A DNA stretch of 64,000 nucleotides from positions 1-64,000 of the forward strand of contig NZ_JAGSYF010000005.1 of assembly GCF_025685645.1 (NCBI RefSeq), written 5' to 3'. The DNA comes from Edaphobacter bradus (GTDB taxonomy: Bacteria; Acidobacteriota; Terriglobia; Terriglobales; Acidobacteriaceae). Under the pieces are notes generated by a model, which saw only the letters and a program-made list of their open reading frames with translations, was not told the origin of the DNA and ran no database searches. The position numbers and the translations under genes are program-made. The stretch's first letter is position 1. Each line of letters begins with the position of its first letter. Below, piece after piece: positions 28,789 through 35,660 of this stretch.

Positions 28789-30069
28789 TTACCCGAGCAT
28801 CCTGATCGCGATGACGGTCGCGTCGTCGTGCAAACCGTAGCCGTTTACGAAGGAACGTACGTCTGCCAGGAGGCTCTCGGAAGAAGCTTCTGGCTGCAGG
28901 AGATGTTCCTGCAGGCGGCGCTGGCCGTACTCTTCCTCTTCAGGGTTTGCGGCTTCCGTGATGCCGTCGCTGTAGAACACGAGACGGGAGCCCGGCGTGA
29001 ATTCCACTTCTACTTCGGAGAAGTCTCCCGGTCCCAGGCCGAGCGGCATTCCTACATCTGTGCTCAGGAACCGTGCCTCCTGGCCGCGGATCAGGAGCGG
29101 CTGAAGATGGCCCGCATTTGCGAAGGTCAACCTGCGGTTTGCCGGATCCAGTATGGCGTACACCATGGTCACGTAGCGTGCGGGCGGGAAGTCTTCGACG
29201 AGCATCCGGTTGAGTCGCCGGAGCAAGTCACTGGGTGTGCAGCCGTTTCCTGCGAGCGAGCGAAGGATTCCGCGGGCGGCCGACATCAAAAGCGCGGCCG
29301 CTGTGCCCTTGCCCGAGACATCGGCCAGAACGAGCCCCCAGAGGCCGTCCTTCAGGGGGATGAAGTCGTACCAGTCGCCGCCGACCGCTCCGGCGGGAAT
29401 GCACAGGCCGCAGACAGCAAAGCCGGGTATGTAGGGCGAGCTCCTGGGAAAGAGAGCCTGCTGGATGCTGCGGGCTTCGAGTGCTTCGGAGGTCATCTGC
29501 TCACGTTCGTGCTGCGCTTGCTGGAAGATCCGCGCGTTCTGCACTGCGACGGCGATGTGGCTGCAGAGAGCCTGCAGGATCTTCAACTGTTTGGGCGGGA
29601 AGGCGTTCAGGTCCGGATGGGAAGCGGTGAAGACGCCGATCAACCGATCCTCTACCAGCAGAGGGACGGCGACTTCGGAGAGCGTGGACCCACCGCAAGA
29701 GATATAGTACGGGTCTTTGCGGACATCGGGGGCGTAGCGCATCTGCCCGGTGGCCGCAACGTAGCCGACCATGCCTTCCTTGCCGTACCTCAGACAATAT
29801 CCTTTGCCGTGCACCGGGCAGCCGCGGACACCGGCGTGTACGAGCTCCCCGCGTTCCTGCTCGTAGAGAAAGACATTCGCCTCTACGAGGCCGAAAGAGC
29901 AGGCTACTTCGTTCACGATGCGGTCGATAAGCTGATCCAGGTTGAGAAGCGAGCTGATCCTTTGGGAGGCCTTCTGCAGCCGAAGAAGGTCGTCCATCAG
30001 TTCTCGGTGCGGTGAGGTGGCGACAGGTGTCGCCATCGGCGGGATACCCATGAACACCCCCGAGGCCAA
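28789..30069 (-). CDS. GAF-SpoIIE serine phosphatase
   Basis: 426 residues, no membrane segment. A GAF-type sensor domain spans about 35-175 (LIDRIVNEVACSFGLVEANV, MVGYVAATGQMRYAPDVRKD). A SpoIIE/PP2C domain spans about 195-426 (VGGDWYDFIPL, VLADVSGKGTAAALLMSAAR, FYSDGITEA). It is a cytosolic counterpart of the membrane phosphatase at 16368-18545. Its partner antagonist is not in the window. Confidence 0.92.
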   Translation of the reverse strand: MASGVFMGIPPMATPVATSPHRELMDDLLRLQKASQRISSLLNLDQLIDRIVNEVACSFGLVEANVFLYEQERGELVHAGVRGCPVHGKGYCLRYGKEGMVGYVAATGQMRYAPDVRKDPYYISCGGSTLSEVAVPLLVEDRLIGVFTASHPDLNAFPPKQLKILQALCSHIAVAVQNARIFQQAQHEREQMTSEALEARSIQQALFPRSSPYIPGFAVCGLCIPAGAVGGDWYDFIPLKDGLWGLVLADVSGKGTAAALLMSAARGILRSLAGNGCTPSDLLRRLNRMLVEDFPPARYVTMVYAILDPANRRLTFANAGHLQPLLIRGQEARFLSTDVGMPLGLGPGDFSEVEVEFTPGSRLVFYSDGITEAANPEEEEYGQRRLQEHLLQPEASSESLLADVRSFVNGYGLHDDATVIAIRMLG

Positions 30070-30199
30070 GATACAGGCCTAGCAGGATAGATGTGCTCAG
30101 CGCTCCCTGGACTCATTTTCTTTATGGGGGAGGCAAGGGGTCCCGGCCGTTTGTGGAGTGGTTGAAAAGCATCTTGTATATTCGGCCTCTTCGAGGGTT

Positions 30200-30718
30200 T
30201 CACGGGTAGAGGCGGCTCGGGCGGGCCAGGCGTTTGTGGAGTTTGAGGGGCGGGAGTGGGTTGAGAGGCAGGGTCGATGTCAGTGAGGCATCAAGGAGTT
30301 CGATAGGTCTGGGCAACGGAGTGACTTCGACGCACGCTGTACAGTTAAACAGAGTAAGAACGATATTTCTCTTCATCGAGGTTACGTCGGTGAGACGAAT
30401 TGATTCTTTATAGATGGAGAAACCTGGAGAACTCGCCTTCAGAATGTAGTCACCGGATGGAGCCTCGATGGTGAACTGGCCATTTTGATCGGCGGTAGTG
30501 TGAAGGATCGTGCCATCCGGACCTTCAAGGCTGATGGCGGCTTTCGGTACGTCTGCACCGCTGGAGTCGGTTATGAACCCGAAGATAACTGGTTTTCCGG
30601 GTAGGGAGGATTGGGGAAGTGCGTGTATCCCAGTGATTCCGAGAACCAATGCGAGTGCAAACCCGCGAGATAGCTTACATGCATTGGAACTGCATCGATT
30701 AAGGATGGCGAATCGCAT
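30200..30718 (-). CDS. Secreted carboxypeptidase-regulatory-like (Cna-B) protein
   Basis: About 172 residues from MRFAILNRCSSNACK, with a GAGGGACG site before the ATG. The signal peptide is ALALVLGITGIHALPQ. It then forms one Ig-like CarboxypepD_reg/Cna-B domain: IFGFITDSSGADVPKAAISL, then YILKASSPGFSIYKESIRL. Such domains occur at the N-terminus of TonB-dependent transporters in this group, but here the protein stops after the domain. The C-terminus is Pro-rich and basic. The role is unknown. Confidence 0.7.
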   Translation of the reverse strand: MRFAILNRCSSNACKLSRGFALALVLGITGIHALPQSSLPGKPVIFGFITDSSGADVPKAAISLEGPDGTILHTTADQNGQFTIEAPSGDYILKASSPGFSIYKESIRLTDVTSMKRNIVLTLFNCTACVEVTPLPRPIELLDASLTSTLPLNPLPPLKLHKRLARPSRLYP

Positions 30719-30822
30719 CACGTCCCTCGCGGCGCATCGATGATAGCGCAAGGTGCATAGTAGGTTCGAATGCAAAGTGGAGCAGTCTTCAAGATGCTCA
30801 CAATCTTGTATATTCGGTGGTT

Positions 30823-31551
30823 ATGCGAGTTTTTGTGATTCTCCCGGCGGCGGGGATTGGAACCCGGATGGCCGCAGGCGGCGTGACTCCGGCTGCGCCC
30901 AAGCAGTTTCTTGAAATTGGCGGAGTTCCGGTGCTGATCCGGTCGCTGCGAGCGTTCCTGGCGGTGCCGCGTGTTGATGCGGTGTGTGTTGCTGTGCGTG
31001 GGGCGGAGCGGGAACGCGTTGAGGCGCAGATTGCGGAGTTCAAACTGGGCGCACGTGTGCATCTGGTAGAGGGAGGCGACCATAGGCAGGAGTCGGTGGG
31101 CAACGCGATGGCCGCACTGGAGTGCGACGACGACGATATCGTGCTGGTTCATGACGCGGTGCGGCCGCTGATCGATCCTGCGACGATTGAACGGACGATC
31201 GATGCGGTGGCGAGGCACGGTGCGGCTATTGTGGGTGTTCCGGCGGTCGATACGATCAAGCAGGTCGATCGGACTGCCGACGGCGCGATCATCACGGCGA
31301 CGATTCCGCGAGAGAGGATTGTGCTGGCACAGACTCCGCAGGGGGCGCGCGTGGGGCTGATGCGGCGGGCGTTTATGGAGGCGGAGACTGATGGGTTCGC
31401 CGGGACCGATGAGGCGAGTCTGCTGGAGCGGGCGGGGATCGAGGTGACGGTGGTTCCGGGGTCGGCGAGGAACTTCAAGATCACGCAGCCGGGAGATATT
31501 GAACTGGCGGAGTTTTACCTTGGACGGGCGACCGCGGATTTACGCGGATGA
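30823..31551 (+). CDS. ispD: MEP cytidylyltransferase IspD
   Basis: About 242 residues from MRVFVILPAAGIGTRMAAGG. A GTG six bases earlier is possible. It makes CDP-methylerythritol in the non-mevalonate isoprenoid pathway. The CTP loop LPAAGIGTRM...APKQF is intact, as are VLVHDAVRPLID and AQTPQGARVGLM. The last six residues (TADLRG) are encoded by the left inverted repeat of the GxxExxY element. The original C-terminus was therefore replaced, outside the catalytic core. The stop overlaps the next start (ATGA). Confidence 0.95.
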   Translation: MRVFVILPAAGIGTRMAAGGVTPAAPKQFLEIGGVPVLIRSLRAFLAVPRVDAVCVAVRGAERERVEAQIAEFKLGARVHLVEGGDHRQESVGNAMAALECDDDDIVLVHDAVRPLIDPATIERTIDAVARHGAAIVGVPAVDTIKQVDRTADGAIITATIPRERIVLAQTPQGARVGLMRRAFMEAETDGFAGTDEASLLERAGIEVTVVPGSARNFKITQPGDIELAEFYLGRATADLRG

Positions 31552-31559
31552 GCACGGAT
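31529..31559. repeat. Left terminal inverted repeat of GxxExxY element
   Basis: 31 bases starting cgaccgcggatt, containing repeated cggat units. It matches the reverse complement of 31989-32019 at 27 of 31 positions by eye. It encodes the end of IspD and the start of the GxxExxY protein. Confidence 0.85.
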
Positions 31560-32048
31560 GAAAGACAAAAAATGAATGAAAAGCAAGACGCGGGTTACGG
31601 GCAGGAATTTCGTGGATTGCACTCAGAGATAACCGAAAAAATCATTGGGGTTTTCTTTGAGGTTTATAAGGAGCTTGGCGGCGGATTTCTGGAGAGTGTT
31701 TATCAGGAAGCGTTGAGGATCGCTCTTGTTCAAACGGGATTTAACGTCGCCGCTGAAGTTCCGGTACCAGTTCATTTTCGAGGAGAAGTTGCAGGGAATT
31801 TTCGTGCTGATTTGGTTGTGAACGACTGTGTCCTTCTTGAGTTGAAGGCGATTTCAGTTTTTGATCGAGAACATGAAGGGCAGATTCTTCACTATCTGCG
31901 AGCGACGAAGCTGGAAGTCGGCCTACTATTGAACTTTGGCCCCAGACCGCAGTTCAGGCGGTTCATACTGGAGAACGACAAGAAGCAAATCCGTGTTCGT
32001 CCGCGAGAATCCGCGGTCGAGATGGTGAGGAATCAAGAATGGGGATGA
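31548..32048 (+). CDS. GxxExxY protein (PD-(D/E)XK nuclease-like)
   Basis: 166 residues from an ATG overlapping the ispD stop. A second in-frame Met (MNEKQDAGY) is a possible start. The family signature GGGFLESVYQEAL carries the name-giving G-x-x-E-x-x-Y. The nuclease-like core has FRADLVVNDCVLLELKA (D...ExK), as in the PDDEXK_3 group. C-terminal features include LLLNFGPRPQFRR. The function is unknown. Such genes are multicopy in several phyla. It sits between inverted repeats and separates ispD from ispF, so it looks like cargo of a small mobile unit. Confidence 0.92.
   Translation: MSTDERQKMNEKQDAGYGQEFRGLHSEITEKIIGVFFEVYKELGGGFLESVYQEALRIALVQTGFNVAAEVPVPVHFRGEVAGNFRADLVVNDCVLLELKAISVFDREHEGQILHYLRATKLEVGLLLNFGPRPQFRRFILENDKKQIRVRPRESAVEMVRNQEWG
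31989..32019. repeat. Right terminal inverted repeat of GxxExxY element
   Basis: 31 bases ending gaatccgcggtcg. This is the inverted partner of 31529-31559 with four mismatches by eye. It lies inside the 3' end of the GxxExxY gene, 20 bases before the ispF start. Confidence 0.85.
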
Positions 32049-32656
32049 GGATTGGTTACGGGTTTGACTCGCACGCCTTTAAGCCGGGCGTTCCTCTGGT
32101 GATCGGCGGGCTGAAGATAGAGCATCCGGAGGGGCTGGCTGGGCACTCGGATGGCGATGTGCTGCTGCATGCGATTACGGATGCGCTGCTGGGAGCGGTC
32201 TCGGCGGGGGACATCGGGACGTTCTTTCCGCCAAGCGACCCGCGGTGGAAGGGCGCGGAGTCGCATGTGTTTCTGCAAACTGCGCTCGAAGAAGTGGCGA
32301 CGGCTGGATACAGGATTGTGAACGTCGACACAGTGCTGGTGCTGGCGCAGCCGAAGATTGTGCCGATTGCCGGTGAGCTACGCGAGCGCGTGGCCGAGCT
32401 GCTGGGAGTGAAGCCGGGCGAAGTCGGCATCAAGGCCAAGACGCCCGAGGGGCTGGGGCAGGACCATGTTGCGGTGGCGCATGCCACGGTGCTGCTGGAG
32501 AGCCTGGGGATCAACGATCCTGCGGCGCGGATGGTTGCAGTGGCCGATGTGGAAGACGAGATCAATCAGGTGGTGAAGGGACTGGTGGATGCGCCACGGG
32601 ATATCTCGGCGCTGGGACGAAAGACGCCGGCCTTCAATACGGATGATCTGACGTAA
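32039..32656 (+). CDS. ispF: MECDP synthase IspF with C-terminal extension
   Basis: 205 residues. An alternative Met lies two codons later. It cyclises CDP-ME2P to MEcPP in the isoprenoid pathway. The zinc-binding GYGFDSHAF and GLAGHSDGDVLLHAITDALL and the late KAKTPEGLG are intact. Typical IspF ends near HATVLLE. Here about 45 more residues follow (VVKGLVDAPRDISALGRKTP), with no domain I recognise. The start overlaps the GxxExxY stop. Confidence 0.94.
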   Translation: MGMRIGYGFDSHAFKPGVPLVIGGLKIEHPEGLAGHSDGDVLLHAITDALLGAVSAGDIGTFFPPSDPRWKGAESHVFLQTALEEVATAGYRIVNVDTVLVLAQPKIVPIAGELRERVAELLGVKPGEVGIKAKTPEGLGQDHVAVAHATVLLESLGINDPAARMVAVADVEDEINQVVKGLVDAPRDISALGRKTPAFNTDDLT

Positions 32657-32811
32657 GAACAGGGAATAGGGCCTAGGGAATAGGGAATAGGACCGGTGCA
32701 GGTTCTGTCGGCGTTTCCCTACATCCATGAAGCAGATCCCTCCACTCCCCCTCGACTCCGCTCGGGGTTCGGTCGGGATGACAAATGTGACAGGTATTCG
32801 GAGGCAGGTCG

Positions 32812-33573
32812 CTAGCCTTTTACGAGTGCGATTGTGAAGCCGTCGTATTTTTTGCTTCCGACGGTCTGGAGCGCGGTTGCTTCGACACGGGGTTCGGCCC
32901 CCAGCTTTTCGAAGAGGCGGCGCGTACCCTGAACGTCGGGGTCAGGATCGTCGGGGTTGAGGATGGCGCCTTCGCGGATGACGTTATCGGTGATGATGAC
33001 GGTGCCGGGGTGGGAGAGGCGCAGGGCCCAATCGTGATAGTTGGCGTTGTTGGCCTTGTCGGCGTCAATGAAGATGAGGTCGAAGGGGCCGGCGTCCTCA
33101 ATTTCGTGAAGGTGCGCGAGCAGATCGAGCGCGGGGCCGACGCGCTGCTCGACGAGAGAGGTGAGGCCTGCGCGCTCGATGTTTTTGGCGGCGACCTCGG
33201 CGTGCTTGGGGAGGATCTCCAAGGTGATGAGCTTTCCGTTGGGCGGGAGTGCGCGGGCGAGCCAGATGGTACTGTAGCCACCGAGGGTTCCGACCTCGAG
33301 AATTGTTTTCGCTCCGCTGATCTTTGCCAACAGATACAGAAATTTCCCCTGGCTTGGAGTGACGTCGATGGATGGGAGTCCGTCGCGGGCGTTGGCGGCG
33401 AGTGCTTCTTCAAGAACAGGGTCGGGAGGGATGAGATTGCTGTCGATGTATTGGTCGACGGCGGTCCAAAGGGCCTGGGCTGGGTCTGGGGTTGGGGCTG
33501 GACTTGGGGCTGGGCTCATGTCGAAAGACGGCCTTTCTGTGACGAGTTGCACCACGCAATCGTCGGCACACAT
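32812..33573 (-). CDS. SAM-dependent O-methyltransferase
   Basis: Up to 253 residues. The ATG at 33573 has GGAG upstream, while the family fold begins near the Met at 33519. This is the class I COMT/CCoAOMT-like group. Motif I is ILEVGTLGGYSTIWLARALP, followed by LDLLAHLHEIEDAGPFDLIF and IDADKANNANYHDWALRL with the metal-binding Asp, and TVIITDNVIREG. The N-terminus has a Pro/Ala-rich stretch (PAPSPAPTPDPAQ) encoded by a very G-rich template strand. The acceptor substrate is unknown. Confidence 0.9.
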   Translation of the reverse strand: MCADDCVVQLVTERPSFDMSPAPSPAPTPDPAQALWTAVDQYIDSNLIPPDPVLEEALAANARDGLPSIDVTPSQGKFLYLLAKISGAKTILEVGTLGGYSTIWLARALPPNGKLITLEILPKHAEVAAKNIERAGLTSLVEQRVGPALDLLAHLHEIEDAGPFDLIFIDADKANNANYHDWALRLSHPGTVIITDNVIREGAILNPDDPDPDVQGTRRLFEKLGAEPRVEATALQTVGSKKYDGFTIALVKG

Positions 33574-33633
33574 TTTTACTCCAGATAAGGGGTTTGAGGA
33601 ATAGGATACGGACGGAACTGAGAGGAGGCAGGG

Positions 33634-34749
33634 ATGAGCAAGGTGCGCGTGTTGGTTGGGACGAAGAAGGGTGCGTTTGTGCTGACCTCAGATGGGAAGC
33701 GGGAGAAGTGGGAGGTGAGCGGGCCGCACTTTGCGGGCTGGGAGATTTACCACATGAAGGGCTCGCCGGTGAATCCTGAGCGGCTGTATGCGTCGCAAAC
33801 GAGCGGGTGGTTTGGGCAGGTCGTGCAGCGCTCTGATGATGGCGGCAAGACGTGGGAGACGGTGGGGAACAAGTTTGCGTATGACGGCGTTCCTGGGACG
33901 CACCAGTGGTACGACGGGACGCCGCATCCGTGGGAGTTCAAGCGGGTATGGCATTTTGAGCCGTCGTTGACGGAGGCGGAGACGGTGTATGCGGGGGCAG
34001 AGGATGCGGCGCTATTCGTCTCGAAGGATGGCGGGCAGAACTGGGAGGAGTTGTCTGGGCTGCGCGGGCATGGCTCAGGACCTCACTGGGCGCCGGGCGC
34101 TGGTGGGATGTGCCTGCACACGATCATTCTGGATCCGAAGGATGCGAAGCGGATGTATATTGCGATCTCGGCGGCGGGGGCGTTTCGCACGGATGATGGC
34201 GGCGCGACGTGGAAGCCGATCAATCGGGGGCTAAGGTCGGAGCACATTCCCGATCCGACGGCGGAGGTGGGGCATTGCGTGCACCACATTGCGATGCATC
34301 CTTCGCGGCCTGGGGTGCTGTTCATGCAGAAGCACTGGGACGTGATGCGCAGCGACGATGCGGGGGATACGTGGAGAGAAGTGAGCGGGAACCTGCCGAC
34401 GGACTTCGGGTTCGCGATCGATGTGCATGCGCATGAGCCGGAGACGATTTATGTGGTTCCGATCAAGAGCGATGGCGAGCACTTTCCTCCGGAGGGGAAG
34501 CTGCGGGTGTATCGCAGCCGTTCGGGAGGAAATGAGTGGGAGGCGCTGACGAAGGGGCTTCCGCAGAAGGACTGCTATGTGAATGTTCTGCGCGATGCGA
34601 TGGCAGTGGACACGCTCGACAAGTGTGGGGTGTATTTCGGCACGACGGGAGGCCAGGTGTATGCATCATCGGATTGCGGCGATAGCTGGATGCCGATTGT
34701 GCGGGATCTGCCGGCGGTGTTCTCGGTTGAGGTGCAGACGCTGCGATGA
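33634..34749 (+). CDS. Asp-box beta-propeller (sialidase/glycosidase-like)
   Basis: 371 residues. It has repeated Asp-box blades (SxDxGxTW): SDDGGKTWETV, SKDGGQNWEEL, TDDGGATWKPI, SDDAGDTWREV and SSDCGDSWMPI. It starts MSKVRVLVGTKKGAFVLTSD with no signal peptide, so it is probably cytosolic. No sialidase arginine triad is recognised, so an enzymatic role is unproven. It overlaps the MoaD-like gene by ATGA, and these two families are often neighbours. Confidence 0.85.
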   Translation: MSKVRVLVGTKKGAFVLTSDGKREKWEVSGPHFAGWEIYHMKGSPVNPERLYASQTSGWFGQVVQRSDDGGKTWETVGNKFAYDGVPGTHQWYDGTPHPWEFKRVWHFEPSLTEAETVYAGAEDAALFVSKDGGQNWEELSGLRGHGSGPHWAPGAGGMCLHTIILDPKDAKRMYIAISAAGAFRTDDGGATWKPINRGLRSEHIPDPTAEVGHCVHHIAMHPSRPGVLFMQKHWDVMRSDDAGDTWREVSGNLPTDFGFAIDVHAHEPETIYVVPIKSDGEHFPPEGKLRVYRSRSGGNEWEALTKGLPQKDCYVNVLRDAMAVDTLDKCGVYFGTTGGQVYASSDCGDSWMPIVRDLPAVFSVEVQTLR

Positions 34750-35051
34750 ACTGTGAGATTCGAGTGGAGTTGCCGCAGCATCTGCGGACGCTGGCGGGGG
34801 TGCGCGGCGAGGTGACGCTCGAAATTGCGGGGCCAGTGACTGTGCGTTCGGTGCTGGATGCTGTGGAGGCACGGTATCCGATGCTTTGCGGGACGATTCG
34901 GGATCATGTGACGCAGGAGCGGCGGGCGTTTCTGCGGTTCTTTGCTTGTGGGCTGGATCTATCGCATGATTCGGTGGACGCTCCTTTGCCGGAGCCGGTG
35001 ATGAAGGGTGAGGAGCCGCTGATTGTGTTGGGTGCGATTGCAGGCGGGTGA
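34746..35051 (+). CDS. MoaD/ThiS-family ubiquitin-like protein
   Basis: 101 residues ending in AIAGG, the C-terminal Gly-Gly that is adenylated and thiocarboxylated in MoaD/ThiS sulfur carriers. The ubiquitin-like strand pattern includes PQHLRTLAGVRGEVTLEIAG and EEPLIVLGAIAGG. No moaE, moeB or thi gene is adjacent, so the pathway it serves is not evident. It is translationally coupled to the Asp-box protein by an ATGA overlap. Confidence 0.88.
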   Translation: MNCEIRVELPQHLRTLAGVRGEVTLEIAGPVTVRSVLDAVEARYPMLCGTIRDHVTQERRAFLRFFACGLDLSHDSVDAPLPEPVMKGEEPLIVLGAIAGG

Positions 35052-35094
35052 TTGGGCAAGCTGATGTTGAATTTCGCTCGAAGGAGAAAACGCG

Positions 35095-35511
35095 ATGGTT
35101 GTGAATACGTATTTGGCTTTCAGCGGGAATTGTAAAGAGGCCTTTCAGTTTTATGAGAAGGCGCTGGGCGGGAAGATCAAGTTCATGATGACTCATGGAG
35201 AGTCGCCAATGGCGGACAGAACGCCGCCGGATTTTAAGGACAAGATAATGCACGCGACTCTGGACACGCCGGGCGGTTTGATCATGGGAGCAGATCATCC
35301 GCAGGGACGGACGACGAAGCCGTCGGGATTCTGTGTATCGGTGACAGTGAAGGATGCAGCGGAGGCGGAGAAGATCTTCAAGACGATCTCGGATGGCGGG
35401 CAAGTGCAGATGGCCTTTCAGAAGACGTTTTGGTCGCCGGGATTCGGGATGTGTGTCGATAAGTTCGAAGTGCCGTGGATGGTGAATACCGAAGGTCCCG
35501 CACAGTCCTAG
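35095..35511 (+). CDS. VOC-family PhnB-like protein
   Basis: 138 residues. It starts MVVNTYLAFSGNCKEAFQFY, typical of PhnB/DUF1428-like vicinal-oxygen-chelate proteins (glyoxalase superfamily). It ends WSPGFGMCVDKFEVPWMVN. The AAGGAG site upstream supports the start. No enzyme activity is established for the subgroup. Confidence 0.9.
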   Translation: MVVNTYLAFSGNCKEAFQFYEKALGGKIKFMMTHGESPMADRTPPDFKDKIMHATLDTPGGLIMGADHPQGRTTKPSGFCVSVTVKDAAEAEKIFKTISDGGQVQMAFQKTFWSPGFGMCVDKFEVPWMVNTEGPAQS

Positions 35512-35549
35512 AACCGGTCTCGTATTCCGGTTGTTTATGAGACCGGTTC
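35511..35549. terminator. Hairpin after PhnB-like gene
   Basis: GAACCGGTCTC (35511-35521) and GAGACCGGTTC (35539-35549) form a perfect 11-pair stem with a 17-base loop. The stem starts on the last base of the stop codon. No T-run follows, so it may stop ribosome-free transcription weakly or protect the mRNA end. Confidence 0.55.
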
Positions 35550-35660
35550 GAGCGTCTGCTGCTCGTGGATGCAATTGCGGGTGGTATAGATGAATTGATT
35601 CGTTACGCGTAGGGCGAGGTGCTAGGGTGGTGGCACAGGATTTTTCTCGCTGGAGCTGCG

